A DNA stretch of 64,000 nucleotides from an uncultured Apibacter sp. (GTDB lineage: Bacteria > Bacteroidota > Bacteroidia > Flavobacteriales > Weeksellaceae), in assembly GCA_945280365.1 (NCBI GenBank), contig CALYQD010000002.1, forward strand, positions 62,001 to 126,000, read 5' to 3'. The position numbers and the translations under genes are program-made. Below are positions 9,554 through 19,227 of the stretch, piece by piece. Position 1 is the stretch's first letter. The number at the start of each line of letters is the position of its first letter. The notes below the pieces were generated by a model, which was not told the origin of the DNA, ran no database searches, and was given only the letters and a program-made list of their open reading frames with translations.

Positions 9554-10678
9554 ATGAAAATTATAAAAATTCGAAGCATATGCTTACTAATTTTAGGAGT
9601 GTGTTTGATAACTTATTCATGCCACAAACAAAATACGGAAGAAGAAAAACCTGAATATATCGTACGTGGAAATACCATTATTTTAACGGATAATTCTAAC
9701 ATAAAAAATCATTTAAAGGCAGAGCCCGTAAATAAAGAATGGCTAAGCCCCGATCTATCCACAGTTGGAATTGTAAGGGCGATACCTACCGGTTATGCCG
9801 AAATAATTCCTCCCTTTGCCGGAAGAATTACTCAATCATTCGTGAAACTAGGACAAAAAGTGAATATAGGTTCTCCCCTTTTTGCCATTAGCTCTCCCGA
9901 ATATTTCAACGCACAAAAAGATTATTTCGAAGCTCAACAAGAATATTCCTTATCTAATTTAAATTTAAAAAGACAAAAAGATTTATTACAACACGGAGTA
10001 GGAATACAACGAGTAGTGGAAGAGGCGAAAACTGATTATGAAACTAAAAAATCGGCACTTGAAAATGCAACTGCAGCATTAAAAGTTTTCAATATAAATC
10101 CAAGCAATTTAAAATTAGGTCAACCACTGGTTGTTAGCTCCCCTATCAAAGGAGAAATTATTACAAGTAACATAGTTATCGGTCAATATATAAAAGAAGA
10201 GGCAGAGCCTATTGCAACGATTGCCGAATTAAATAAAGTATGGATTGCAGGTCAAATAAAAGAAAAAGATTTGGGTTTTATTAATAAATTAAGAGAAGTT
10301 ACTATACAAGCGGATGCTTTTCCAACTAAAAACATAACCGGTAAAATATTCCATGTAAATGAAATGGTTGATGAGGATACTCGTAGCGTAGAGGTATTGG
10401 TGGAATGCGACAATTCAGACAAAATCTTAAAACCCGGAATGTATGTTAACGTACATTTCAAAAATGAACCGGAAGAAACCCTTACCGTACCTACCAAGGC
10501 TATATATCAGGTTAACGATGATCAATTTGTTTTTGTTCAAATTGATAAAAATAAATTCGTAAAGAAAAAAGTCCAAACCAAAGACATATCAAAGGATAAA
10601 ACCGAAATTAAAAACGGTATTAATGCCGGTGAAAATGTAGTTATCGAAGGAGGAATTTATTTACTAGAGGCCCAATAA
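9554..10678 (+). CDS. RND efflux periplasmic adaptor lipoprotein (CzcB/CusB-like)
   Basis: This is the membrane-fusion protein of a tripartite metal pump. The N-terminus is a lipoprotein signal with Cys23 in ITYSC, so the adaptor is probably lipid-anchored on the periplasmic side. A lipoyl-like/barrel-sandwich half (IIPPFAGRI, KLGQKVNIGSPLFAI) follows. Next come an alpha-helical hairpin of about 70 residues, the second half (VSSPIKGEI), a beta-barrel (VWIAGQIKEKDL) and the membrane-proximal domain (KPGMYVNV, VPTKAIYQ). The length of about 374 residues is normal for the family. The ATG at 9554 is preferred over the GTG at 9545 because it begins the basic part of the signal peptide. It is the first gene of a three-gene operon, with 15 bases to the RND gene. 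Confidence 0.92.
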   Translation: MKIIKIRSICLLILGVCLITYSCHKQNTEEEKPEYIVRGNTIILTDNSNIKNHLKAEPVNKEWLSPDLSTVGIVRAIPTGYAEIIPPFAGRITQSFVKLGQKVNIGSPLFAISSPEYFNAQKDYFEAQQEYSLSNLNLKRQKDLLQHGVGIQRVVEEAKTDYETKKSALENATAALKVFNINPSNLKLGQPLVVSSPIKGEIITSNIVIGQYIKEEAEPIATIAELNKVWIAGQIKEKDLGFINKLREVTIQADAFPTKNITGKIFHVNEMVDEDTRSVEVLVECDNSDKILKPGMYVNVHFKNEPEETLTVPTKAIYQVNDDQFVFVQIDKNKFVKKKVQTKDISKDKTEIKNGINAGENVVIEGGIYLLEAQ

Positions 10679-10693
10679 ATCAAAAGAAATACT

Positions 10694-13600
10694 ATGAATA
10701 AACTTATTCAAACAACTATACATAAACGTTGGGTGCTCGTAGCACTTTTCGTCATGCTGGCTATATTTGGATATTATTCTTGGAAGCATCTCTCTATTGA
10801 AGCATATCCAGATATTGCCGATGTAACCTCACAAGTAGTAACCCAAGTACCGGGATTGGCGGCTGAGGAAATAGAACAACAAATAACCATTCCTGTGGAA
10901 CGTGCGCTTAATGGACTTCCGGGAATGCATGTCATGCGAAGTAAAAGCACGTTCGGTCTATCAATTATAACCATAGTGTTCGAAGACGGTGTAGATGATT
11001 ATTGGGCTAGAATGCGAATTCAAGAACGGCTAAACGGAGTAGAACTTCCCTATCAAGCAAGTCCGGAATTAGATCCCCTTACTTCACCGATTGGAGAAAT
11101 CTATCGATACATCATTGAAAGCAAAACGCACGATCTTCGCGAATTGACCGATTTACAAAACTTCGTTATCATACCAAGAATTAAGCAAGTGGCCGGCGTG
11201 GCAGATGTTACAAATTTTGGAGGAATAACAACCCAATTTCAAATTGAACTGGAACCAAAAAAGTTAGATCAATATAAACTCTCTTTAGGAGATGTTATTA
11301 AAACAATTGAAAATAATAATGTTAATGCAGGTGGAAGTATTTTACCCCATGGAGATTTAGGATACGTAATTAGAGGAATCGGTTTGGTTAAAAACTTAGA
11401 CGATATTGGTAAAATAGTGGTAAAATCAGAAAATGGAGTTCCCATTTTATTGAATGACATAGGAAAACTCAAATACGGCAATATTGAACGAAAAGGAATT
11501 TTAGGATACACTGATAAAAAAAGAAATTACTCTGAAAGTATTGAAGGAATTGTACTCCTATTGAAAGGACAAAATCCATCGAAGGTTTTGGAAGGAATTC
11601 ATGAAGCCGTACATGATTTAAACACCCAATTATTACCTGAAGGGGTAACCATACATCCGTTCTTAGACAGAACTGAATTAGTCAATACAACCTTACATAC
11701 CGTATCTCATACTCTCTTTGAGGGAATGTCTCTTGTCATCATTGTTTTGATCGTTTTTCTAGGAAGTTGGAGAGGAGCATTATTAGTGGCCGTTACCATC
11801 CCTCTTTCACTCCTTATCGCGTTTATTCTCATGTATTTTACGCATATTCCTGCCAATTTATTATCTCTAGGAGCTATTGATTTCGGAATAATTGTAGACG
11901 GAGCTATTGTAATGATGGAAACCATTCTTCGCAAACGTGAAGAGGAGCCAGATAAAGAACTTCAAGAAAAAACAATAGCACAAAGAGCATCTGAAGTGGC
12001 AAAACCTATTTTATTCTCAACAATTATCATTATTACCGCCTATTTGCCACTATTTGCTTTTGAAAGAGTAGAAAAAAAATTGTTTACTCCTATGGCTTTC
12101 ACCGTCAGTTATGCACTTTTCGGGGCCTTACTTGTCGCCTTATTGCTTATACCTGGATTAGCTTATTTTATTTACAAAAGACCTCAAAAGCTTTATCACA
12201 ATAAATGGTTAGAAAAATTGACCGAAAAATATTTTGCAGGCATTAAAAAGATCATGAGATCGCCGAAAAAAATATTTCTTCCTTTAGGAATTCTATTAGG
12301 AATTACGTTTTTATTAGCTTTTTATGTAGGAAAAGATTTTCTTCCCCCATTAGATGAAGGTTCTATATGGCTTCAAGTACAACTTCCTCCAGGAATTTCA
12401 GTGGAAAAATCAAAAGAACTTAGTGATACTTTACGGGCGCGAACTATGAAATATGATGAAGTTACCTATATCACAGTTCAAGCAGGAAGAAATGATGACG
12501 GAACAGATCCATGGACTGCTTCCCATTTTGAAGTTTCTATCGGATTAAAACCTTACAAAGAATGGAAAAGAGGGAAAACCAAATACGATCTTATTGCTGA
12601 GTTGGAAAAAGAATATGAAAAACTTCCCGGTTTTACCGTTGGATTCTCTCAACCCATGATTGATGGAGTGATGGATAAAATATCCGGTGCCCATAGTGAA
12701 CTAGTTGTTAAAATATATGGAGACGATTTTAGCGAAACCAGAAGAATTGCTGAAGATGTGTTAAAAACTTTAAAAAACGTAAAAGGCGCGGTAGATTTAG
12801 CTATCGATCAAGAACCTCCTTTACCTCAACTTCAAATCGTTGCCAATAGGGATAAAATTGCGCAATATGGACTTAATGTTGCCGATGTGGCTGAACTAAT
12901 TGAAGTTGCCATTGGAGGTAAAGCCATTTCGCAAATATTTATAGGTAATAAAGTTTACGATATTATATGCCGTTATGATGAAAACAGTAGAAATACTCCT
13001 GACAAAATATCAAACCTAATGCTTACCTCCGATACGGGCGCCAAAATACCACTTTCTCAAGTCTGTGATATAAAGTTAAGTACAGGAGAAAGCACAATTA
13101 CTAGGGAAATGAATAAAAGACATTTAACGGTAAAGCTTAATTTGAGGGATCGAGATTTAGGAAAATTTTTGGTAGAAGCACAAAATAAAATTGAAAAAAA
13201 TGTGAAATACAATCATGAAAAATATCAAATTAAGTGGGGAGGACAATTTGAAAACCAGAATAGAGCTTATGCGCGCTTAGCATTTATCATTCCTTTATCT
13301 CTGGGAATTATGTTTATTTTATTGTATAGCGCCTTCGGAAATTTTAGACAAGCCGGATTACTTATGAGCATTGTCCCTTTAGCTTTATTTGGTGGAATGC
13401 TAGCGTTAAATATTAGAAACATGACTTTAAATGTTTCTTCCGCCGTAGGATTTATTGCTTTATCGGGCGTAGCAATACAAAATGGAGTGATTATGATATC
13501 TCATATTAATTTTTTACGAAAACAAGGTTTTTCACTTTTTAATGCCGTAATAATGGGAGCAAAAGACCGCTTCAGGCCTGTATTAATGACTGCTACTGTA

Positions 13601-13783
13601 GCAATTTTAGGGTTACTGCCGGCTTCTTTAGCTACAGGTATTGGTTCTGATGTACAAAGACCATTGGCTACAGTAATCGTATATGGTCTTTTATTTTCAA
13701 CTGTTATAACACTATTTGCCTTACCTGCTTTATATTACATTATAGAAACCAAATGGGGTAAATATTCAGCAGAAGACTCTTAA
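10694..13783 (+). CDS. czcA: heavy-metal RND transporter, CzcA-type inner-membrane pump
   Basis: A full-length (1029 residues) resistance-nodulation-division pump of the heavy-metal-efflux subfamily. The first membrane helix lies near residues 12-30 and the large periplasmic loops at about 35-335 and 550-860. Two blocks of membrane helices (about 340-540 and 870-1020) carry the pump signatures. The proton-relay segment reads DFGIIVDGAIVMMET, that is DFGxxVDGxxxxxE. This matches pumps for divalent cations such as zinc, cobalt, cadmium or nickel better than the copper/silver CusA signature, so a divalent metal is the likelier substrate. It uses the proton gradient and works with the adaptor upstream and the outer-membrane factor 18 bases downstream. 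Specificity within the divalent group cannot be read from sequence. Confidence 0.95.
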   Translation: MNKLIQTTIHKRWVLVALFVMLAIFGYYSWKHLSIEAYPDIADVTSQVVTQVPGLAAEEIEQQITIPVERALNGLPGMHVMRSKSTFGLSIITIVFEDGVDDYWARMRIQERLNGVELPYQASPELDPLTSPIGEIYRYIIESKTHDLRELTDLQNFVIIPRIKQVAGVADVTNFGGITTQFQIELEPKKLDQYKLSLGDVIKTIENNNVNAGGSILPHGDLGYVIRGIGLVKNLDDIGKIVVKSENGVPILLNDIGKLKYGNIERKGILGYTDKKRNYSESIEGIVLLLKGQNPSKVLEGIHEAVHDLNTQLLPEGVTIHPFLDRTELVNTTLHTVSHTLFEGMSLVIIVLIVFLGSWRGALLVAVTIPLSLLIAFILMYFTHIPANLLSLGAIDFGIIVDGAIVMMETILRKREEEPDKELQEKTIAQRASEVAKPILFSTIIIITAYLPLFAFERVEKKLFTPMAFTVSYALFGALLVALLLIPGLAYFIYKRPQKLYHNKWLEKLTEKYFAGIKKIMRSPKKIFLPLGILLGITFLLAFYVGKDFLPPLDEGSIWLQVQLPPGISVEKSKELSDTLRARTMKYDEVTYITVQAGRNDDGTDPWTASHFEVSIGLKPYKEWKRGKTKYDLIAELEKEYEKLPGFTVGFSQPMIDGVMDKISGAHSELVVKIYGDDFSETRRIAEDVLKTLKNVKGAVDLAIDQEPPLPQLQIVANRDKIAQYGLNVADVAELIEVAIGGKAISQIFIGNKVYDIICRYDENSRNTPDKISNLMLTSDTGAKIPLSQVCDIKLSTGESTITREMNKRHLTVKLNLRDRDLGKFLVEAQNKIEKNVKYNHEKYQIKWGGQFENQNRAYARLAFIIPLSLGIMFILLYSAFGNFRQAGLLMSIVPLALFGGMLALNIRNMTLNVSSAVGFIALSGVAIQNGVIMISHINFLRKQGFSLFNAVIMGAKDRFRPVLMTATVAILGLLPASLATGIGSDVQRPLATVIVYGLLFSTVITLFALPALYYIIETKWGKYSAEDS

Positions 13784-13801
13784 AAAAAATAATTTAAACA
13801 A

Positions 13802-15082
13802 ATGAAACCAGTCTACAATATTTTTAAAATAATTATAAGCTTTCTGTTTATCACATCGACTTTACAAGCTCAGGTAGATACAAGTTTTGCAAAAAAACAG
13901 TTAAGTTATACCGATTTTATAAAACAAGTTAAAGAAAATAATCTTGAATATGCTGCTGAAAAATTTACAGTAAATCTTGCAGAGGCAGAAGTGGAAAATG
14001 CTAAGATTATTCCGGATGTGGAATGGACCACGGAGGGTTCTACCAATCAAAAACACATGGGAAACAATTTGGAAACCGGTCTAAATTGGACTGTTGAGTT
14101 GGGAGGAAAACGAAAAGCTCGAATTGATCTAGCAAAAAGTCAAGTCAACTTAAATAAATATTTGCTTCAGGATTTTTTAAGGAATTTATATTCTGATGCT
14201 TCCTTACAATTTCTTGAATGTATTCTCAATAAAAATATATTGGATGTACAGCTGAATTCCTACAAAACTTTATCTAACCTTGCAGCCTCCGACAGTATCC
14301 GTTATAAATTAGGAGATATAACATTAACAGATTCCAAACAAAGTAAATTAGAGGCTCAATTCATGCTTAATGAGGTTTATAAGGCAGAATCGGAATGGAA
14401 AAACTCTTTGACTTCCTTAAGTTTAATTATGGGGAAAAAGCAAAAAGACACCTTATATACTGCCTATAGTGCTTTTTCCAATTTCAACCGATATTTTGTA
14501 TTAGCGGATTTAATTACAACTGCGCAAAATAATCGTGCTGATTTACAAGCCGCCCTACAAACGAAAAATGTTTCTCAAAAAATGTTACAATTAGCTAAAG
14601 CCAATCGAATGATGGACCTCGGAATTAATGCCGGCTTACAATTTAATGGGAAAGCCACCAATGAAGAAGCTCCTTCTCCATATCATACAGGAATTACAGC
14701 CGGAGTATCCATCCCCCTACGTTTCTTAAATAATCGGAAAGGAGAAGTACAAACGGCACAATATTCTATCCAAAAAGCAGAAGTAGAATATAAACAAATA
14801 GAACTTCAGATAGAAACTGAGGTCACTCAGGCATATCAAAATTATATAAATACTAAAAAGCAAATGCAACAATTTTCCAATGGAATGCTCTCTAATTCTA
14901 AAGCTATTCTTGAAGGGAAAATCTATTCTTATAAACGAGGAAATACTTCTCTTCTTGAGGTATTGGATGCACAAAGAACTTATAACGACGTTCAAGAAAA
15001 TTATTATCAAACTTTATATAGTTATTGTTCTGCACTGGTAAAATTGGAACGTAGTGTAGGGATTTGGGATATATCCTTTTAA
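13802..15082 (+). CDS. TolC-like outer-membrane efflux protein (CzcC-type)
   Basis: This is the outer-membrane exit duct of the metal pump. It has a type I signal peptide (hydrophobic core FKIIISFLFITSTL, cleavage after LQAQ near residue 24) and two tandem OEP repeats rich in amphipathic helix with many Gln, Lys and Asn (about 35-225 and 235-420). Characteristic segments are LEVLDAQRTYNDVQ in the C-terminal helix and IPLRFLNNRKGEV in the beta-barrel strand. At 426 residues it fits the CzcC/CusC class. It begins 18 bases after the RND gene in the same operon. The closing genes of CzcD- or P-type-ATPase kinds seen in some metal islands are absent here. Confidence 0.92.
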   Translation: MKPVYNIFKIIISFLFITSTLQAQVDTSFAKKQLSYTDFIKQVKENNLEYAAEKFTVNLAEAEVENAKIIPDVEWTTEGSTNQKHMGNNLETGLNWTVELGGKRKARIDLAKSQVNLNKYLLQDFLRNLYSDASLQFLECILNKNILDVQLNSYKTLSNLAASDSIRYKLGDITLTDSKQSKLEAQFMLNEVYKAESEWKNSLTSLSLIMGKKQKDTLYTAYSAFSNFNRYFVLADLITTAQNNRADLQAALQTKNVSQKMLQLAKANRMMDLGINAGLQFNGKATNEEAPSPYHTGITAGVSIPLRFLNNRKGEVQTAQYSIQKAEVEYKQIELQIETEVTQAYQNYINTKKQMQQFSNGMLSNSKAILEGKIYSYKRGNTSLLEVLDAQRTYNDVQENYYQTLYSYCSALVKLERSVGIWDISF

Positions 15083-15149
15083 TTGGTAAAGAAACACATC
15101 ATCGAAATTGGATTTTATACGGACCTTAGGTAATTTAATTTGTAGAATA

Positions 15150-15157
15150 TATCTTTG
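15150..15157 (+). promoter_or_regulatory. -7 promoter box TATCTTTG of dusB
   Basis: Exact TAnnTTTG match ending 16 bases before the TTG start codon of dusB. Confidence 0.65.
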
Positions 15158-15173
15158 TAAAAATTTTTGATTT

Positions 15174-16154
15174 TTGGTTAAAATAGGAAATATAGAATTA
15201 CCCGACTTCCCCTTTTTATTGGCCCCAATGGAAGATGTGAGCGATCCACCTTTTCGTCGATTGTGTAAAATGCATGGAGCCGATCTCATGTATTCTGAAT
15301 TTATTTCTTCAGAAGGTCTCATTCGTGATGCGATAAAAAGTAAGAAAAAACTTGATATTTTCGACTACGAACGACCTATCGGAATACAAATATTCGGTGG
15401 GGATGAAGATGCTATGTCCTTATCTTCAAAAATTGTTGAAACGGTACAACCAGATTTGGTTGACATAAATTTCGGCTGTCCGGTAAAAAAGGTTGCCTGT
15501 AAGGGTGCTGGTGCTGGAGTCCTTAAAGATATCGATTTAATGGTTCGTTTGACAAGAGCTGTGGTACGAAATACCCATCTTCCCGTAACGGTTAAAACCC
15601 GATTAGGATGGGACGAATCTTCTATTAACATCGACGAAGTTGCAGAACGATTACAAGACGAAGGTATACAAGCACTTACGATTCACGCTCGTACGCGTTC
15701 TCAGATGTATAAAGGGCATTCTGATTGGTCATACATTGCGCGTGTTAAAAATAATCCGAGAATTAAAATCCCTATATTCGGAAACGGAGATATCAATTCC
15801 GCAAGGAAAGCAAAAGAATATAAAGAAACTTATGATGTTGACGGTATAATGATTGGTAGAGCCTCCATCGGAAATCCTTGGATATTCAGTCAAATCAAAC
15901 ACTTTCTAAAGACTGGAGAAGAGTTACCCCCTCCTACTTTAGAACAGAGAATTGAAGCTGCTAAAAATCATGCGATTTGGTCAGTTGAGTGGAAAGGAGA
16001 ACGTACCGGTCTACTCGAAATGCGACAACATTATTCCAATTATTTTCGCGGAATTCCTAATTTTAAATCTTACAAAACGAAATTACTTTCTGCCATTAGC
16101 TTATGTGAATTAGAACAAGTTTTTACAAATATTCTTGAAAATGAGAATGAATAA
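15174..16154 (+). CDS. dusB: tRNA-dihydrouridine synthase B
   Basis: FMN-dependent enzyme that reduces uridine to dihydrouridine in the tRNA D-loop region using NADPH. The TIM-barrel domain covers about residues 1-245. It has the FMN-contacting start LLAPMEDVSDPPFR, the catalytic Cys102 in NFGCPVKK, the TVKTRLGW and IHARTR phosphate/RNA-binding segments, and GNGDI...GIMIGRASIGNPWIF. A helical recognition domain completes the 326 residues. The start is a TTG: no ATG occurs before the conserved LAPMEDVSD core, and homologues typically begin MVKIGNIEL exactly here. The TTG also sits at a sensible distance behind a TAnnTTTG box. It is transcribed alone, with 167 bases before dprA. Confidence 0.93.
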   Translation: MVKIGNIELPDFPFLLAPMEDVSDPPFRRLCKMHGADLMYSEFISSEGLIRDAIKSKKKLDIFDYERPIGIQIFGGDEDAMSLSSKIVETVQPDLVDINFGCPVKKVACKGAGAGVLKDIDLMVRLTRAVVRNTHLPVTVKTRLGWDESSINIDEVAERLQDEGIQALTIHARTRSQMYKGHSDWSYIARVKNNPRIKIPIFGNGDINSARKAKEYKETYDVDGIMIGRASIGNPWIFSQIKHFLKTGEELPPPTLEQRIEAAKNHAIWSVEWKGERTGLLEMRQHYSNYFRGIPNFKSYKTKLLSAISLCELEQVFTNILENENE

Positions 16155-16321
16155 TTTTCTTATATAAATTATTTAATTAAGAAACTCTATAAGTAATTTA
16201 GTAATATAGAATTTCTTGATAGACACTTTTTTCTATTTAGTTTAAATTATAGGTATAGTAATTTACAGTATTTATATTGAATTTTTTATCTTTATCCAAT
16301 CTATTATAAAGCGATCTATTT

Positions 16322-17407
16322 ATGAATCATGAAATTATTTACCTTATTGCTTTACGAATGTGCCCATTAATTGGGGATGCTGCTATAAAAAAACTAATTT
16401 CTTATTTTGGAAGCGCGCAAAAAACATGGTTTGCTTCAACAGATGAATTGCTTTCAATATATCATATAGGACAAAAAACAATCCAGCATATTGGGAATAA
16501 TTCCATTTTAGATGCTGCCCATAAGAACGTTGAATATTGTCTAAAGAATAATATTTGTATTACTCATTTATGGGACGAAACATATCCAATACTTTTAAAA
16601 GAATGCTCTGATGCTCCTGTTCTATTATATTACAAAGGAAATATAAATTGGAATTTACCGGCAATAAGCATTGTGGGGACACGAAAGATGACCTCTTATG
16701 GTGAAAATTTTACAAAGAGATTAGTAGAATCTTTTCAAAATAAAAAGATTAATATCATCAGTGGATTGGCTTTAGGTATTGATGGTTGTGCTCATAAAAT
16801 AGCTTATGAACTAAAACTTCCAACGTTGGGAGTTTTAGCTCATGGGCTTTCAATTATTTATCCTCCTCAACATAAAGAATTAGCCAGAAAAATAACAGAA
16901 AATGGCGGAATTCTTACTGAGTTTTTACCCAATACAAAGCCTGAAAGGGCTAATTTTATACAACGAAACCGAATTATCGCAGGGCTCTCTTCTGCTACGG
17001 TAATAATTGAATCGGGATATGGAGGAGGCGCTATTTCCACTGTTAAATTCGCAAATTCTTATAATAGGGAAATATTTGCATTACCGGGAAAAATAACAGA
17101 TATAAATAGTCAAGGATGCAATCAGCTTATTCGAAATCTTGAAGCGCAAATCATAACTCGGCCAGAAGACGTATTATCTTTGTATGGAGAAGATAATTTA
17201 CAGAATTTGCAACAAGAGTTATGTTTTGATTTTACGGATCAAGAATTACGTGTTATTTCTTATCTAAAAGATAAAGGTAAAACTCAAATTGATACTTTAT
17301 CATTGGAGCTGAATTTACCAACCTTTCAACTCATGCCGATATTATTAAATCTTGAACTTAAAAATATTATTGAAACATTCCCGGGTAAATATTTTAATTT
17401 GATTTAA
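16322..17407 (+). CDS. dprA: DNA-processing protein DprA/Smf
   Basis: Cytoplasmic DNA-protecting protein that loads RecA on incoming single-stranded DNA in natural transformation. An N-terminal helix-hairpin/SAM-like region (about 1-70) is followed by the extended Rossmann DprA core (about 75-285). The core motifs are VGTRKMTSYG, ISGLALGIDGCAH, GVLAHGLSIIYPPQH, RNRIIAGLS and IESGYGGGAISTVKFA. A C-terminal winged-helix domain (about 300-361) ends in GKYFNLI. The length of 361 residues is normal for Bacteroidetes. Its stop overlaps the 3' end of the convergent membrane-protein gene by 14 bases. No other competence genes occur in the window. Confidence 0.95.
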   Translation: MNHEIIYLIALRMCPLIGDAAIKKLISYFGSAQKTWFASTDELLSIYHIGQKTIQHIGNNSILDAAHKNVEYCLKNNICITHLWDETYPILLKECSDAPVLLYYKGNINWNLPAISIVGTRKMTSYGENFTKRLVESFQNKKINIISGLALGIDGCAHKIAYELKLPTLGVLAHGLSIIYPPQHKELARKITENGGILTEFLPNTKPERANFIQRNRIIAGLSSATVIIESGYGGGAISTVKFANSYNREIFALPGKITDINSQGCNQLIRNLEAQIITRPEDVLSLYGEDNLQNLQQELCFDFTDQELRVISYLKDKGKTQIDTLSLELNLPTFQLMPILLNLELKNIIETFPGKYFNLI

Positions 17408-18119
17408 TATCTAATTTATTTTTAAATAAAATCAATAATAAAATAAAAAATATCAGATAAGATATATTAAAAGTAGCGGCCTCTAGCCAACTCTTTAAAT
17501 CCGATGTCGGTAATAATGAGATCAAAGGTTTTTGATATAAAGTAATGAATACCGGAGTTATCAAACCCGCCCATCTCGGTAAAATAGTTTTTTTAAAGAA
17601 AACCATAAGAGAATACAATATCCAGCCAATAAACAAAACTATAATGGCAGGCTTCCAAGCTATATAAAATATTTTCATAAACCCAGATGCAGTTTTCAAT
17701 AAATAAGGATGTGCAACTACATCTGTATGATAAATTGACTTATAAATTTCTCCTACAAAAAAGAAAACGGCATGTCCTAAAGGCATTAACATTACACTTA
17801 AGATGAGTACAAAATAGGTTAAATAAAAATACCATGTATTTTTATCTTTACAATATTGAATGGCTAACCAAATTGCCGGTAAAAATAATGAAGCTGTCAT
17901 TGCTGCTATTAAAGCTCCAGACATCAATCTTTCAGTTGATCCTTGTAACATAAGTATGGAAAATTCTGGATCCACCTTGCCTACGTAATCTTTAGTAAAT
18001 AACGGATAATCGTTTGGATCTACCGTAAAACCTGCAATAAGAATATCCCCCATAACCCAGCATATAGATGCTATAATTGCGGAAATAAAACATAATTTAA
18101 CTTTAGTTGAATAAGTCAT
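17394..18119 (-). CDS. multi-spanning membrane protein of unknown function (DUF6796-like?)
   Basis: A 241-residue integral membrane protein with about seven predicted helices, at roughly 8-28, 60-85, 95-120, 150-172, 180-195, 205-215 and 216-235. An acidic loop DPNDYPLFTKDYVGKVDPEF follows helix 1, and a conserved-looking sequence MLMPLGHAVFFFVGE lies in the middle. It has no transporter signature or enzyme motif that I recognise. The general plan resembles DUF6796-type membrane proteins, which is a loose suggestion. Its 3' end overlaps dprA by 14 bases in a convergent arrangement. It appears to be transcribed alone from the region at 18120-18317, where no clear minus-strand promoter box was found. 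Confidence 0.75.
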   Translation of the reverse strand: MTYSTKVKLCFISAIIASICWVMGDILIAGFTVDPNDYPLFTKDYVGKVDPEFSILMLQGSTERLMSGALIAAMTASLFLPAIWLAIQYCKDKNTWYFYLTYFVLILSVMLMPLGHAVFFFVGEIYKSIYHTDVVAHPYLLKTASGFMKIFYIAWKPAIIVLFIGWILYSLMVFFKKTILPRWAGLITPVFITLYQKPLISLLPTSDLKSWLEAATFNISYLIFFILLLILFKNKLDIKSN

Positions 18120-18317
18120 ATGTTTAAATTAAAGTTAAACGTATAATTTTTGAGTTAATTTGCGAAAAATTTTCAATTAGTATTTAAATAATTGATTATA
18201 TATTATGTTATTCATTAAAATGAGCGTTGGGGCTTAAATTAATTTTACAATTTTCTATTTTTATATTATTTATCTTTATAAGAAAATAATTAAAAGAATC
18301 TTAATTATTTTTGTTAT

Positions 18318-18983
18318 TTAAATTTGTTTACGCATTGAGCATATAAAATAAGGTCGAATTACCTTTTGTCCATCTTCACTTATTACCTCATCATTATAAT
18401 CTTTAAATTTTATATCATAAAATCCTGCTTTTTTACCAAATGACTCAATGGTATCTTTTTTATAAAATGTAAAACCTTTTTTTAGAAATGGTATCTTTTC
18501 AGCAAATTCCTTATCAATAAAAGTTAAGAAAAGATTACCATCAGGCTTTATCACTCGATGAATCTCTTTGAAAAAATCAATAGGGTTTTCGATAAAATAG
18601 ATCGTGTTCAGAGATAAACATACATTAAAATAATTATCTTGAAAATCGTATTGAGATTGTCCGTCAATAATTGAAAATGATACCCTATTTTGTGTATGTT
18701 TTAATGAATTATAAGTAATAGCTTCATTAACCATAGTTTGGGAAATATCTACACCATAATAATAAATATTATTTTCTTTTTTAAACAAATAGTCTAAATG
18801 TTTTCCATTTCCAAATCCAATCTCTAAAATATAACTTCCTGACTTAAGATTTAGTGAATCAATAGTATTATAAATCATGGACTTATTAGACTTAAACATA
18901 TTTTCGCCCGTCTCTAACCCTTTTTCTCCATGTGGACAACGAAGCTGATCAGCTAATTCTTCATATTTTAATTCTATTTTCAT
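18318..18983 (-). CDS. class I SAM-dependent methyltransferase
   Basis: A 221-residue cytoplasmic methyltransferase of the UbiE/Methyltransf_11 type. Motif I is ILEIGFGNGKHLDYL (about 53-67), the acidic residue after beta-2 is in YYGVDIS, motif II region is SFSIIDGQSQYDF and motif III is LNTIYFIENP with VIKPDGNLFLTFID. The N-terminal LRCPHGEKGLETGENMF segment is typical of small family members that act on varied small molecules. The substrate cannot be inferred. The next gene upstream is a divergent AraC regulator 244 bases away, so a regulatory link is possible but unproved. Confidence 0.85.
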   Translation of the reverse strand: MKIELKYEELADQLRCPHGEKGLETGENMFKSNKSMIYNTIDSLNLKSGSYILEIGFGNGKHLDYLFKKENNIYYYGVDISQTMVNEAITYNSLKHTQNRVSFSIIDGQSQYDFQDNYFNVCLSLNTIYFIENPIDFFKEIHRVIKPDGNLFLTFIDKEFAEKIPFLKKGFTFYKKDTIESFGKKAGFYDIKFKDYNDEVISEDGQKVIRPYFICSMRKQI

Positions 18984-19133
18984 TATAGTTATAGTTTATT
19001 TTTTACAATTTGTTTATATATATTCTCAATTAATTGAAAATAAATCCTTTTTTGAGCTATAACAAAATCTATTATTTTGTTTTATTTATACATATAAGAC
19101 TATTAATAATTAAGAATGATCCTAAATAATTTT

Positions 19134-19141
19134 TATTTTTG
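19134..19141 (+). promoter_or_regulatory. -7 promoter box TATTTTTG of the AraC-family gene
   Basis: TAnnTTTG match 86 bases before the start codon, implying an untranslated leader of about 80 bases that contains the inverted repeats at 19180-19210. Confidence 0.55.
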
Positions 19142-19179
19142 TAAATATATAAACATACTCAACAGAGTAGGGATGTAAA

Positions 19180-19210
19180 ACGGAGTAAATTATCCGTAAA
19201 AGGGATAATT
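19180..19210 (+). promoter_or_regulatory. two overlapping, mutually exclusive hairpins in an AraC-gene leader
   Basis: ACGGA (19180-19184) can pair with TCCGT (19193-19197). Alternatively AATTATCC (19188-19195) can pair with GGATAATT (19203-19210) around a 7-base loop. Both use the TCC at 19193-19195, so only one can form. There is no T-run, so this is not a terminator. It could be a regulator-binding site or an RNA switch. Confidence 0.4.
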
Positions 19211-19227
19211 ACAATAAACTTACAACA

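Noticed and set aside
15014..15322. Open frame of 102 codons on the minus strand across the start of dusB
   Set aside because: It is antisense to the outer-membrane factor tail and to the conserved DusB N-terminus, with no protein-like pattern.
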